Made by a program: the position numbers and the translations under genes. From the NCBI RefSeq assembly GCF_000170795.1, contig NZ_ABCM01000004.1, positions 334,197-398,196 on the forward strand: DNA of 64,000 nucleotides, written 5' to 3'. The DNA is from Pedobacter sp. BAL39. GTDB taxonomy: Bacteria; Bacteroidota; Bacteroidia; Sphingobacteriales; Sphingobacteriaceae. Shown here one piece after another: positions 50,762 to 60,780 of the stretch. The notes below the pieces were generated by a model. It was not told where the DNA came from. It saw only the letters and a list, made by a program, of their open reading frames with translations, and searched no databases. Position 1 is the stretch's first letter. Every line of letters begins with the position of its first letter.

Positions 50762-51952
50762 TCATATTTTCAGTCGCACCCTTAATTTCCCCAGCAGACC
50801 GGTGAGGGTAATGATCAACAGTGCATATAATAATGATTTGCCGAGCCCTACAGCACCAGTGCGCCAAAAAACCGGCAACTGCGGCAAGCTGAATAAGCCG
50901 ATCAGCGCATAATGCAGGTAAGGCAGCAGGTAACATGTCAGTGTGCTTGTTCCTGCGGGTTTGATCAGGTCATACCATTTGCGTTTTCCAAGCGTTTCGG
51001 TCAGGTATACCATCAGCATAAAAGCAAGTACTGTAACGCCTGCACAGATACTTGTCCAGGAAGGTGTAGCCCTGATTTTCGAGATGCCCCAGAATGGATT
51101 CGTCAGCCAGCCAAACAGGAGCAGAACCGCAGCAAAGGCAACAGTACTCAGCCAGAAGGCAGGACTTGAAGATCCATATTTTTTGTATACCAAAGCGATC
51201 ACAATGCCTGCAATCGGCAGCGCCGCCATGGCACCATTTTCTGAAAACCAGACATACTCGCGGAGCTCATACAGCCCCTCCAGCCAACCCAGGTGATTTG
51301 CTGAGCTGAAGGAAAGGAAAAACACAAGCGCCAGAAGTTGCACGAGGAGGTTTCCTTTGGAGAAAAGAAAGATACAACTGGACACAAAATAGCCCCATCC
51401 AATCAGACCGAGGATCCCCCACCATTGTACCCTCATCGCGAGGATGCCTGAAGCATCGGCGCTTTTATATAGCGTTGCCAGGGTCAGCAGCAGCAGGACC
51501 CCAATCATTTTGAGACTACGGCTGACGGCTGGTTTATAGCTGGAGTAATCCAGCCAGATCAGAAAGAAACTAATCGTCACCAGGATCTGCCACAATCCTT
51601 TGCTGAGCACCGCTCCATCTCCATAAGTTTCCATGTTGACATGAAAAAAACCCATGACCAACAAGGCAATCGTCCGGTAAACGATATGGAGGAAGATGGC
51701 ACGATTGCCATCTCCCTTCCTGCGCCGGCTATCAATGGCATAAGGTACCGACAAACCTACAATGACAAGAAAAGCGGGAAAAACGACATCTGCAAGCCCC
51801 ATATAGTTGGCATCGCCCGGAGCATGTTCCAACCATCCGGGGATGTCAATAAGCGACCAGAGGTCGTTTACAAAAATCATCAGCAGCATCACCAGCGCGC
51901 GCAGGGCGTCGATGGACACCAGGCGCTGCTGAACATTTTTATTGGCGGTCAT
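50762..51952 (-). CDS. DUF5009/HGSNAT-like membrane acyltransferase
   Basis: 396 residues from the ATG at 51952. About ten hydrophobic segments. The opening RLVSIDALRALVMLLMIFVND and GLADVVFPAFLVIVGLSVPYAI are those of heparan-alpha-glucosaminide N-acetyltransferase-like proteins, which move an acetyl group across a membrane onto terminal glucosamine. It would act in the inner membrane. Its place at the end of a GH18-containing glycan locus supports a role with GlcN/GlcNAc sugars. Substrate is inferred only. Confidence 0.8.
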   Translation of the reverse strand: MTANKNVQQRLVSIDALRALVMLLMIFVNDLWSLIDIPGWLEHAPGDANYMGLADVVFPAFLVIVGLSVPYAIDSRRRKGDGNRAIFLHIVYRTIALLVMGFFHVNMETYGDGAVLSKGLWQILVTISFFLIWLDYSSYKPAVSRSLKMIGVLLLLTLATLYKSADASGILAMRVQWWGILGLIGWGYFVSSCIFLFSKGNLLVQLLALVFFLSFSSANHLGWLEGLYELREYVWFSENGAMAALPIAGIVIALVYKKYGSSSPAFWLSTVAFAAVLLLFGWLTNPFWGISKIRATPSWTSICAGVTVLAFMLMVYLTETLGKRKWYDLIKPAGTSTLTCYLLPYLHYALIGLFSLPQLPVFWRTGAVGLGKSLLYALLIITLTGLLGKLRVRLKI

Positions 51953-51958
51953 CAATCT

Positions 51959-53296
51959 TTAGTTTAGCGTGCTGTAAACTGCCGCCATTAACGAGTTCGT
52001 ACCAATCACATCGTAGTCTCCGGCATAGAGATATGCCCCCTTAAAACCATTGGCCTTGAGGTACTCCGTCTTCTGATCTACCAATGGGATGCCGTTGAAA
52101 TAGATTCCCTCTGCACTATTGATCATCTCTTTACCAAAAGCAGTCGCATCAATGCCAAGAATATCTTTATAAGTTACATAATCATAAGAACCCCAGCTCG
52201 CATTATTACCAGCCTCATTGATGGCATTATAACGCAGACCGAATGCAGGAATTCCTACAACCAGCTTACTCTTTGGCAACTTAGCCGCCCAGATGTTTGC
52301 TCCGGCAGTCATGAAGGCCAGGCTTGAAGGCTGTCCACGCGGTGCATCCGGCCCCACATGAACACCATCTTCAAAAGCATGCACATTCACCCAGTCGGCA
52401 GCGGAGAGGTCTCCATAATTCCAATGCAAGTAATTGGTGGTCACGGTTACCGTAAATGTCTTTCCTGGTAACGCCGCTTTCAGGAGTGCCAGAAAAGGCG
52501 TAATCGCCTGCATATGACTTGCGGAGACCGCTTCGCTGTCATTCCCGATATCTGTCATCAGTACGTCGACACCGTCGAGCCTGTGTGCGGTAACGTATTC
52601 AATAATGGAGGCTGATAATGCCGCCCGCAGTGTAGGGTTGATCAGGACGCTGCCAAAATCGGCGCTACCATAAGTTGACCAGCCATCGACGCCGGAAAGG
52701 GTACCGGTAACACCGAGCAACACCGGAACGCCGTTGTTGTGTGCCCGCGCAACCATTACATCCAGGTTCTGGTTGAGGTTACCTCTCGAGAAATCAACTG
52801 CTCCGGAAGGCGTCACACGGGCACCCGTATAGGCGATGTGTGTGACCTTCGAGAAATCGACACTTGCCACTGTAGCATTTTCTGTAAGGTACGCAAGTGC
52901 AACATTGGTAAAAGCCTTCGGTGTATAAGTATCAGGGCTGACGAGTACTGTAGAGATCCTGGTAGAAGTTTGTCCATTGTAAGTCGCTTCGACCTTGATG
53001 ACGTATTCTCCGCCAGCTGTAGGCGTAAACGTAAAGGCTGTATCCGTAGAGACCACTTCATCATTCACCTTCCAGCTGATCTTACTTTTCTCAATCGGCT
53101 TTGGCGAGAAGGTAAGGCCGTTGTAGATTGCCGACTGTCCCTGAAAGATCATTCTATTGGGAGTGGTAAACACGCCACCATTGTCTATGATCCGCGGATG
53201 GAAGTTGTCGTCCACATCAGCTTTCGGTTCTTTCTTGCAGGAGGCCATGACCACCAGGAGCAAGAGGGAGCAAAAGGTATATTTTAGGTATTTCAT
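51959..53296 (-). CDS. GH18-fold lipoprotein with disrupted catalytic motif
   Basis: 445 residues. Lipobox ending at Cys20 (VMASC), then a PKD/Ig-like domain (about 37-120) and a GH18 TIM barrel (about 130-445). The GH18 active-site motif DxxDxDxE reads D241-G-V-D244-V-L246-M-T248: the third Asp and the catalytic Glu are replaced by Leu and Thr. Other barrel words (VPVLLGVTGT, WVNVHAF, KLVVGIPAFGLRYN, GAYLYAGDYD) are retained. It is probably a surface glycan-binding protein derived from a chitinase/ENGase. It lies between the DUF5009 gene and the intact GH18 gene. Confidence 0.85.
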   Translation of the reverse strand: MKYLKYTFCSLLLLVVMASCKKEPKADVDDNFHPRIIDNGGVFTTPNRMIFQGQSAIYNGLTFSPKPIEKSKISWKVNDEVVSTDTAFTFTPTAGGEYVIKVEATYNGQTSTRISTVLVSPDTYTPKAFTNVALAYLTENATVASVDFSKVTHIAYTGARVTPSGAVDFSRGNLNQNLDVMVARAHNNGVPVLLGVTGTLSGVDGWSTYGSADFGSVLINPTLRAALSASIIEYVTAHRLDGVDVLMTDIGNDSEAVSASHMQAITPFLALLKAALPGKTFTVTVTTNYLHWNYGDLSAADWVNVHAFEDGVHVGPDAPRGQPSSLAFMTAGANIWAAKLPKSKLVVGIPAFGLRYNAINEAGNNASWGSYDYVTYKDILGIDATAFGKEMINSAEGIYFNGIPLVDQKTEYLKANGFKGAYLYAGDYDVIGTNSLMAAVYSTLN

Positions 53297-53319
53297 TTGA
53301 ATTCGTTTAAGAGTAAGTC

Positions 53320-54312
53320 TTATAAAATTTCTTTGTGGATGGTGTTGAGCAGAGAGTATTCCCCTGCCGCATCCCCCAACAGCTGCCAGATCATCACCCC
53401 ACCTGCCTTTCGTTTCATGGCAAAGGCGACTTTCTTCCTGATGGTTGGAATGCCGTTATAGTAGAAAGTTCCCTTGCCTGGCAGCACCCAGAGGTCTTCT
53501 TTTTCCGCCCCGGGATAGGTCTGCACCAAAGCACCATAGCTCATGTCCTGGGCAATGTCCGGTCCGAAGCCATAACCATAAAAAGGAAGTCCAAGGATCA
53601 ATTTTTCCGCAGGAAGTTTGCGTGTGACCTGCCAGTGGTCAAAATCAAGGACGGCATCTTCATAAGCCGAATGCGGCCCTGGCTGGTCTTTCCTCCATGG
53701 TCCGGTATGGTCATAGGCCATAATATTGATCAGGTCAAAAAGCGCCAGTGCTTTGTCGGAGTACGCCGCGGAGTTCCATGTGGCCACAGCAGCCGTCATG
53801 AGCTTATTTTCTTTCTTCAGCGCCGCGGATAGCTCCACGACGAAAGCCTCATAATCTTCATTCACAAAGTCCCCTTCGAGGTCTACATCAATGCCATCCA
53901 GGTTATAACTTCTGGTCAGGTTGAGCAGTCCATCTACGAGTGACTTTCTCTTATCAGCTTTCATCATTTCCTTGAGGTACGCCGGCGGATCCCCTCCAGC
54001 AAAAGCAGCAAGGATTTTAACATGGTTATCGTGTGCCTTTTTTGTCAGCTCTGCCAATCCTGTCACCGCGCCAAAAGTTCCTGACGCGTCCGGATTGAGG
54101 AAGGCAATATTGAGGTGGCTGATCTTGCTGAAATCTACGCCTGCAGACTGCGCCAGCAGATCGCCGGAAGCAAACATATAACCCACTACGTTGACCGCCC
54201 TTTTAGGCGTTTGCCCTTCTTCAGGTGCTGAGGCCTTCACATTACTTTTGCCACATCCGGACAACAGCAGTACCAGGCACAGCACACGGCTTAATATTTT
54301 TATCTTTTTCAT
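53320..54312 (-). CDS. GH18 glycoside hydrolase lipoprotein (chitinase or endo-beta-N-acetylglucosaminidase)
   Basis: 330 residues. Lipobox ends at Cys20 (LLSGC). The barrel has the substrate-binding FAGG near 104-107 and a complete DGIDVDLE (139-146) with acid Glu146; INIMAYDH supplies the conserved Tyr, and MIWQLLGD the Trp near the end. It would cleave beta-1,4 links next to GlcNAc by substrate-assisted catalysis at the cell surface. Chitinase versus N-glycan endoglycosidase cannot be decided. It sits between SusD and the inactive GH18 partner. Confidence 0.9.
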   Translation of the reverse strand: MKKIKILSRVLCLVLLLSGCGKSNVKASAPEEGQTPKRAVNVVGYMFASGDLLAQSAGVDFSKISHLNIAFLNPDASGTFGAVTGLAELTKKAHDNHVKILAAFAGGDPPAYLKEMMKADKRKSLVDGLLNLTRSYNLDGIDVDLEGDFVNEDYEAFVVELSAALKKENKLMTAAVATWNSAAYSDKALALFDLINIMAYDHTGPWRKDQPGPHSAYEDAVLDFDHWQVTRKLPAEKLILGLPFYGYGFGPDIAQDMSYGALVQTYPGAEKEDLWVLPGKGTFYYNGIPTIRKKVAFAMKRKAGGVMIWQLLGDAAGEYSLLNTIHKEIL

Positions 54313-54324
54313 GTCTTTGCCTTT

Positions 54325-55920
54325 TTATTCTTTGTCCCACCATACACGTTTGTTCCAGCTGTCGACCCCACCAAGAGCAGGCAGCACCTTATCGAAGTTG
54401 ACTTTGTTCTGCTCTTCCTCAGTAAATGGATATTCAAACCTTCTTGGAATGGTCAGGCTTTCTCCTGTTTCGGAGAATCCTACCGCCGGCAACAATGCCG
54501 GCCATCCCGACCTCCTCCAGTTGGCGTAAGCCTCAGGACCATTCAGGAACAATGTGATCCATAGTTGTTTATTGATGACCTCCAGCTCTCTTCCAGGCAA
54601 TAGTCCGTTGCCGGCAATGAAAGTATTGATTTCCGATAGTGGTACTGTTGGCCCACCGGGAAAAAGACTGAGCTGCTGTAAAGCTGCAGTCACTCCTTTC
54701 TCGTAATGTGAAGCCGCCGTCCCCCCAAAGGTGGCACCAAAGCGAACGGTTGCTTCAGCAAGCAGCAGCTCCACTTCGGAGTAGGTGAGGTGGAGAAAAG
54801 GCGCATTAAAGCGGAGCAGAAAATTGGCTGGCTGTGCTTTGAGGTCGTTGCTGGTGGTGGTATATGTAGCCCCGCTCGGAAGTGTCAGATCTACAGGATT
54901 TGACCATTCGTCCCAGATGTAGCTGCCCACATTCAGGCCGGTATACCCTTGCATGGCCACGAGGGGAACCGTCAGATCAAGTCTGTTCTGTGGATTGCCG
55001 GCACCCGTGCCATCAGCATAGTATTTCACCATGTATTGGAGCCTTGGATCATTGGTAGTCCGCAGCTGGTTCAGAAAAGGAGTAGTAAAACGCCCCGGCA
55101 CCGCACCACCGTTGAAAAACGAGGCAGAAACGGCATTACCACGGATATTGCCCTTTCCATCATCATACGGATTTTGGATGTCCTCATGCTCCAGTTTGCA
55201 GAGTTGGTTATTGGCCGTGAAAACACCTTCATTATAGGCAATCTGCGCTTCTGCCTGTGCCTTTGCGGGATCTCTTTTTACCAGTCGCATAGCCAGTCGC
55301 AGGTGCAGAGAACTTGCAAAGCGCTTCCAGTCGTCAATAACACCGTTATAGAAAACGTCACCATTCACGGCATCCTTAGCAGCATCGAGCTGTGCCCTTG
55401 CGGCACTCAGCTCTGTGAAAAAGCTGTTGTAAATGGCTTCCTGTGTATCAAAGGCGGGTTTCACGCCCATGCCTGCCTGGCTGTAAGGGATGTCGCCATA
55501 CAGGTCGGTCATCCTTGCAAAGGTATAGACCTTCATGATGCGGCATACCGCATTGATGTTCGCTTTTTCAGGCACATCTGTGGTTCTTTTTACAGCATCA
55601 ATGATGTTGACCAGGTCGTTTGCGTAAGAGTCTTCCCACAGCACCCCCATCACATTAGGATTATTGAAGTAGATCCCTCCCCAGCGGTTGCTGTAGGAGC
55701 CACCAATATGCTGTACCAAAGGCATGGTCATCATAAAAGAGGTACGTTCATTCACATTTAGGTCTCCGGAAAAGCGGAGCTGCACGAGCGTCAGCTGTAC
55801 AGACGGATCGAGATTGGATGACCTTGAAGGGTCAATATTGGTATCTCCGAACTTCTTACAGGAGCTGCCAACGGCCGCTACGAGAAGAAATAAAAGAGTG
55901 GACTTTACGATCTTTCTCAT
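54325..55920 (-). CDS. SusD/RagB-like surface glycan-binding lipoprotein
   Basis: 531 residues from the ATG at 55920; in-frame upstream sequence would extend into the SusC stop region. Lipobox with Cys21 (VGSSC). The mature start KKFGDTNIDPSRSSN and TPR-like helices match the SusD-like_2 group (an LxxxxxxRFGAT-type and EVELLLAEATVRFG helix is visible). It forms the lid on the SusC channel and binds glycan outside the cell. It is paired with the SusC gene 47 bp upstream. Confidence 0.93.
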   Translation of the reverse strand: MRKIVKSTLLFLLVAAVGSSCKKFGDTNIDPSRSSNLDPSVQLTLVQLRFSGDLNVNERTSFMMTMPLVQHIGGSYSNRWGGIYFNNPNVMGVLWEDSYANDLVNIIDAVKRTTDVPEKANINAVCRIMKVYTFARMTDLYGDIPYSQAGMGVKPAFDTQEAIYNSFFTELSAARAQLDAAKDAVNGDVFYNGVIDDWKRFASSLHLRLAMRLVKRDPAKAQAEAQIAYNEGVFTANNQLCKLEHEDIQNPYDDGKGNIRGNAVSASFFNGGAVPGRFTTPFLNQLRTTNDPRLQYMVKYYADGTGAGNPQNRLDLTVPLVAMQGYTGLNVGSYIWDEWSNPVDLTLPSGATYTTTSNDLKAQPANFLLRFNAPFLHLTYSEVELLLAEATVRFGATFGGTAASHYEKGVTAALQQLSLFPGGPTVPLSEINTFIAGNGLLPGRELEVINKQLWITLFLNGPEAYANWRRSGWPALLPAVGFSETGESLTIPRRFEYPFTEEEQNKVNFDKVLPALGGVDSWNKRVWWDKE

Positions 55921-55967
55921 CACATTATTTTTTTTAAAAGTTCTGAAGGTTGTGATTATCGGTTCCA

Positions 55968-58900
55968 TTAGAATCTGAAGTTTAAGTTGAAACCAAAACT
56001 ACGTCTGCCAGGCAGAGAGCCATATTCTACACCCTGACCATTTCCATTGTTATAGTTGGAGTCCGGGTCAACATTGGGTACATTTTTCCAGATGATGAAT
56101 GGATTACGACTAACAACAGCCACCTGAACATCTTTCACACCCCATTTGCTGGTCAGCGATGTCGGAATGCGGTAACTCAGGGTGATTTCTCTCATTTTCA
56201 CGTAAGAAGCATCATAGATGTACGGTTGTGCGACAGAATTGGACACATCAAGGATAGCACCCCAATATACCGAAGGGTCAACCGCTGTTGTATTCTGCGT
56301 ATACACAGGACTCCCGTCAGGATTTGTCCCGGTCTGGACCACACCTTTTGGCACCAATCCGCGAACTCTGCCGGCAGCGGTCCATTGCTGGATGGTCTGC
56401 CCTGCGGCAAGACGTTCTTCCTCCGACTGGATCCATTCAGCACGTCCTTCAAGTGTCGTCTTCAGACTTCCCGTTCCTGCAGCAAAATAATTGGTGAGCG
56501 ACAGCAGGTCGGCTCCATACTTCACATCAAAGATGGTACCCAGGCTGAAGTTTTTGTACCTGAAGGTACTGCTCAGACCTCCGGTCCAGTCGAAGATCCC
56601 CTTCCCGACAATCTGTCTGGTGGGACTCAGGACCGGCTGTAGGTCTATAGGGCTCAGGATAATATTCCCTTGAGGATCACGCTGGTAGTCGAAAGCGAGA
56701 ATCGATCCATACGTTTGTCCCGGCTGGGCCACTACAGACACACCCATCCAGCGGGCATCAGAAAGCGTGAGGAACGGTGTTCCCTCCGCCAGCGATTCTA
56801 CCTTATTGACGTTTCTGGCGAAGCTGATGTTGAGGTCCCAGCTGAAATCCTTAGAGACTACCGGTTTGGTCAGGATGGCCACCTCAATCCCTTCATTGGT
56901 AATCACACCAGCATTGAGGATCTGGTTTTTATATCCGGAGGAAATTGCTGTTGGCACAATGTTCAGCTGATCCTTGGATTTCGAGTTGTAATAGGTCACA
57001 TCCAGACCGATGCGTTCCTTAAAGAACTTCAGCTCTGTACCAAACTCATAAGAGCGGGTGGTCGTCGGCTTCAGGTCTGTGCTTGGTTGAGTCAGGGTAG
57101 ATAACCCGCCAAAGGAAAGCCCCTTGAAGGGTAAAGGCGAAGTTGCATAATAACTGTTGATCAGGTAAGGGTCGGTATCAGAAGCCACCTGTGCAATGGA
57201 CGCCCTGAACTTACCAAAGGAAAGGATCTTCTGATCCATCTTAAAGGCATCCGTAAACACAAAACTACCACTTAAAGATGGGTATAACTTACTGTTGTTA
57301 CCCGGCAGCAACGTAGAGAAAACATCCTGACGCAATGTCGCATCAACATATAAGTATCCCTTATACCCTGCTGCAAGTATCCCATAAACGGAGTTAAAGC
57401 TTTTTGCATAAGGTGTTGCCTGGACAGACTGAGAGGTATAACTGGTTGGTGTGATCGCATCGAGTACCGTCTGGTTGGTAAACTGCATCAGGTAACCGTC
57501 TGATTTGATGCGTGTGATACTACTTCCTATCCTGGCGGATAGGTTTAGCGAGGGGGTAACCTGCTTTTCGGCCGTCAGGAGTGCATCTGCCTCCAGCGTA
57601 TTGTAAGTCCTTCTGATTTGATCAAGTGTACCGGTCAGGGCTCCTGGCGTGGTGCGTGGACTAAACTTATCGAATTCAAGCTGGGTACGGTCGTTCGACA
57701 GACGCCCCTGCAGGTTCAGCCAATCCAGGATTTTATAGTTGGCCTGTAAGGAGGATAATAGACGATTTTTTGTCGTCTCGTTTTTCATTTCATTGATCAC
57801 CCAATAAGGATTCAGCCGATATTGGTTGCCATTGTTCCAATCGAGATATGTACCATCCGCATTTTTATACTCTGTGGCAAAACGCTTCTGATCTACAGTA
57901 TTGGCCAGCGAAAGGAAGCTATTCCCGATATTGGCGGGATCATCTGCCAGTGATGGCCTGTTGTCTACATTTTCGTGCATATAAAATGCCCGTGCCTCCA
58001 GAGTTATGCGGGGCCCGAACTTGGAGCTGCCATTGAAGGTGAAGGAGTTTCTGTTCATGCCGCTTGCAGGAATGATGTCCTTATTGTTCAGGTTGGATGC
58101 CGAAAACCGGAAAGATGAATTTTCTGTGGAGTTGGTAAAAGATAGGGTATTCGTGAAGGTGTTACCTGTTCTGAAAAAACCATCAATGTTGTTCGGCACA
58201 AAAGCATAAGGCACCCGCTTACCTGTTCCCGTGATGACGGTCAGGTCCGGATCGATACGCGCACCAAAGCTTTGGTTCAGCGTGTTGTAATCCTGAATGG
58301 CCTGCGTATTCAGCAGCTGTTTGGTACCCTGCCCATACAAAGACTGGTAACCGTCGTAACTGGTCAGCTGGCTTTCAATGGAGGAAGTGCTGTTGAACTC
58401 TATACCGAGGTCTTTATTGCCTGTTCCTTTTTTTGTAGTGATGAGGATGACCCCATTGGCAGCCCTGGCACCATACAATGCGGAGGCAGAAGCGCCTTTC
58501 AGCACACTGATCTTTTCTACATCATCGGGGTTGATGGCCGAGATGGCATCACCAAAATCCATCCCCGAAGCATATTGACCTGAGCCCGTACCACCGTAAT
58601 TGGAGTTATCAATAGGCACGCCGTCTACCACATATAATGGTTGGTTATTACCCGTTACGCTGGTACTTCCGCGGATGATGACCCTGGAAGATCCTGCAGG
58701 TCCCCCTGCTGTACCCGTGATGATCAACCCCGGAACCTTTCCGGCCAATGAATTGATCACATTGATCTCACGGGCTTTTTTAAGGTCTTTACCATCTACC
58801 TCAGACACCGAATAACCCAGTGATTTTTGCTCCCTTTTAATACCCAGGGCAGTCACCACTGCTTCCTTCAGCTCCTGAACTTCTTCTTTCAGCACGACGG

Positions 58901-59480
58901 ATACCGTACTCTGCTGTTCATTGGCCACAATGGAGCTCTGCTGAAAGCCCAGCATCCTGAAACGAATGAGGTCTCCCTTTTCCGCCTTAATGGAGAATAC
59001 ACCCTGGCTGTTGGTGCTCACGGTAACACTCGTTGTCGCGTTGGTTACCGTCACCCCGGGGATGGCTGCATTGTTGACATCCGTCACCTTACCCGAGAGC
59101 GTAAAAGCCAGTCTTCCTGCCGGTTTAACCTCCGGAGTATAAGACTGGATCATAATCGTTTGACCATTGATCTGGTATTTGATGTGGATCTTTTTGGAGA
59201 TGGCATCCAGCACCTCATGGATTTTCAGCTTTTCTACCTTCAGGTCAATCCGCATGCCCACGTTTAGGTCTAAAGGGTTATAAGAGAAATGCACTTTTGC
59301 TTCTTTCTCGATCTCCTTGAAGGCATTCAGGATGGTGGTGTTTTTCCAGTTGAAAGAATACACTCTGTCGCGCTCCTTGGATTGTGCATATACCGATGCG
59401 GTCAGGATCAGCATCAGGCACAAGGAGGCTCTGAATATCAATCCGTAGAAGAAATAATACGCAGGTAAGTTTCTTTTCAT
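55968..59480 (-). CDS. SusC-like TonB-dependent transporter with STN signalling domain
   Basis: 1170 residues. Signal peptide, then an STN domain (about 45-110; FSYNPLDLN and INGQTIMIQSY) typical of receptors that signal to a FecR anti-sigma factor, a CarboxypepD_reg-like domain (LSGKVTDVNNAAIPGVTV), the plug with LAGKVPGLIITGTAGGPAGSSRVIIRG and PLYVVDGVPIDN, and a long barrel ending in FGFNLNFRF. It imports oligosaccharides across the outer membrane. FecR lies 143 bp upstream, in the same direction. Confidence 0.95.
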   Translation of the reverse strand: MKRNLPAYYFFYGLIFRASLCLMLILTASVYAQSKERDRVYSFNWKNTTILNAFKEIEKEAKVHFSYNPLDLNVGMRIDLKVEKLKIHEVLDAISKKIHIKYQINGQTIMIQSYTPEVKPAGRLAFTLSGKVTDVNNAAIPGVTVTNATTSVTVSTNSQGVFSIKAEKGDLIRFRMLGFQQSSIVANEQQSTVSVVLKEEVQELKEAVVTALGIKREQKSLGYSVSEVDGKDLKKAREINVINSLAGKVPGLIITGTAGGPAGSSRVIIRGSTSVTGNNQPLYVVDGVPIDNSNYGGTGSGQYASGMDFGDAISAINPDDVEKISVLKGASASALYGARAANGVILITTKKGTGNKDLGIEFNSTSSIESQLTSYDGYQSLYGQGTKQLLNTQAIQDYNTLNQSFGARIDPDLTVITGTGKRVPYAFVPNNIDGFFRTGNTFTNTLSFTNSTENSSFRFSASNLNNKDIIPASGMNRNSFTFNGSSKFGPRITLEARAFYMHENVDNRPSLADDPANIGNSFLSLANTVDQKRFATEYKNADGTYLDWNNGNQYRLNPYWVINEMKNETTKNRLLSSLQANYKILDWLNLQGRLSNDRTQLEFDKFSPRTTPGALTGTLDQIRRTYNTLEADALLTAEKQVTPSLNLSARIGSSITRIKSDGYLMQFTNQTVLDAITPTSYTSQSVQATPYAKSFNSVYGILAAGYKGYLYVDATLRQDVFSTLLPGNNSKLYPSLSGSFVFTDAFKMDQKILSFGKFRASIAQVASDTDPYLINSYYATSPLPFKGLSFGGLSTLTQPSTDLKPTTTRSYEFGTELKFFKERIGLDVTYYNSKSKDQLNIVPTAISSGYKNQILNAGVITNEGIEVAILTKPVVSKDFSWDLNISFARNVNKVESLAEGTPFLTLSDARWMGVSVVAQPGQTYGSILAFDYQRDPQGNIILSPIDLQPVLSPTRQIVGKGIFDWTGGLSSTFRYKNFSLGTIFDVKYGADLLSLTNYFAAGTGSLKTTLEGRAEWIQSEEERLAAGQTIQQWTAAGRVRGLVPKGVVQTGTNPDGSPVYTQNTTAVDPSVYWGAILDVSNSVAQPYIYDASYVKMREITLSYRIPTSLTSKWGVKDVQVAVVSRNPFIIWKNVPNVDPDSNYNNGNGQGVEYGSLPGRRSFGFNLNFRF

Positions 59481-59623
59481 ATTTGTTTGGTTTAGGTGGT
59501 TGGTTTTGTATTCGGTTAGCTTGTTCTGTTGGTGTTTTTCTGTCTTTTCTGTAGTACTAATAAGGTTTTAAAGGTTTATGAATAAGTGCATATGGGGCCG
59601 GTGGCGCTGAATGCCGCGGTATG

Positions 59624-60703
59624 CTATTGGTCAAAGCGGAGCACCACCTGATCCTGGTCTATGGTATAGGTAAAATGGTTGGAAAACCCAATGGCCGTTA
59701 ATACTTCCGTGAGGCTCTCATTTTCAAAGTCGCCGGTAAAGGCAATCGGTTTTTTTGGCTGATTGATACTACTGATTTCCACCCCATAAGTCTGCTTCAG
59801 CACAGCTTTGATCGTGGCGAGGGATGCCACGGCGAAGCTGATCTTACGTTTTGTCCAGTTGTCGATTTCTGAAACATCAAAGGTAGAACGTGCATACTGG
59901 TCCTGATTTCCGGACACTTGCACCATCTCTCCCGGTAGCAGCTGCAGGGCCTCGGCAACTTCAGATCCGCTTACACGGCCAATGCTGACCTTGCCCGTGC
60001 CGAGCATCACGGATACCTGACCGTTATTACCGTAATTATTAACCTTGAAAGCAGTCCCCAGGGCGGTGGTGGTTGTCTTTCCTGACACTACGATAAAAGG
60101 TTTTTCTTTGTTTTTTGCGACCTGAAAGTAAGCTTCACCGTTCAACCAAAGTACCCTGTTTTGCTGATTGTAGTGTTCATCAACCTCTAACGTACTGAGC
60201 GCATTCATGACAACGGACGTTCCATCAGCAAGGGTCACTGTACGGCGCTCATCTACTCCCGTTTTATAAATTCCATTATTGTTCTTGATGTTAGCTAAAG
60301 GAATAGGTGATGTTGAGCCATTGTTGCGCTGGAGGATGGCATAGGTACCGATGCAAAGGAGTACTGCCGCTGCCGAAGAGAACCAGGCAACTCTCAGCTT
60401 GCTGAACATACGGCGAGGAGCTGCTACTGTTTCCACAGCGCGAGGATATTGATGGTTATTATCTTCCTGCTGCTCGATGACAGCCTGTAGTTTCTGTAGC
60501 TCCCGGACTTTCATCTGGGGGTCTACACCTAGAGAGAGCAGGACAAACAGTTGCTCAGCCTGCCCCATATTGGTAGCCAGTTCAGGATGTTGTGTCTTCA
60601 ACTCATTCCAGAACTGAACATCACCGGCCGGTGCGCCCTTACAGTAGTTGATGAAGGTGTCATCGGTCAGAAAATCTTCAATGGTATAGGATAAATATTT
60701 CAT
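59624..60703 (-). CDS. FecR family anti-sigma factor
   Basis: 359 residues. An N-terminal cytoplasmic part (about 1-100), one transmembrane helix (about 107-126, VAWFSSAAAVLLCIGTYAIL), a periplasmic FecR domain (GIYKTGVDERRTVTLADGTSVVMNALSTLEV and LWLNGEAYFQVAKNKEKPFIVVSG in pieces) and a DUF4974 domain at the end (KAVLKQTYGVEIS). It would hold the ECF sigma until the STN domain of SusC signals. No sigma gene is adjacent; the only ECF sigma in the window is at 50029 on the other strand. Confidence 0.93.
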   Translation of the reverse strand: MKYLSYTIEDFLTDDTFINYCKGAPAGDVQFWNELKTQHPELATNMGQAEQLFVLLSLGVDPQMKVRELQKLQAVIEQQEDNNHQYPRAVETVAAPRRMFSKLRVAWFSSAAAVLLCIGTYAILQRNNGSTSPIPLANIKNNNGIYKTGVDERRTVTLADGTSVVMNALSTLEVDEHYNQQNRVLWLNGEAYFQVAKNKEKPFIVVSGKTTTTALGTAFKVNNYGNNGQVSVMLGTGKVSIGRVSGSEVAEALQLLPGEMVQVSGNQDQYARSTFDVSEIDNWTKRKISFAVASLATIKAVLKQTYGVEISSINQPKKPIAFTGDFENESLTEVLTAIGFSNHFTYTIDQDQVVLRFDQ

Positions 60704-60780
60704 TCAGGATGTTGTGTATTGATTTATACCAACAAGTGCAGGAAACATCTCCCTTTTACCAAGGGTTTATGAAATATTTT

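Noticed and set aside
54949..55761. 270-codon plus-strand open frame within SusD
   Set aside because: Cys/His-rich product without domain; SusD on the other strand is convincing.
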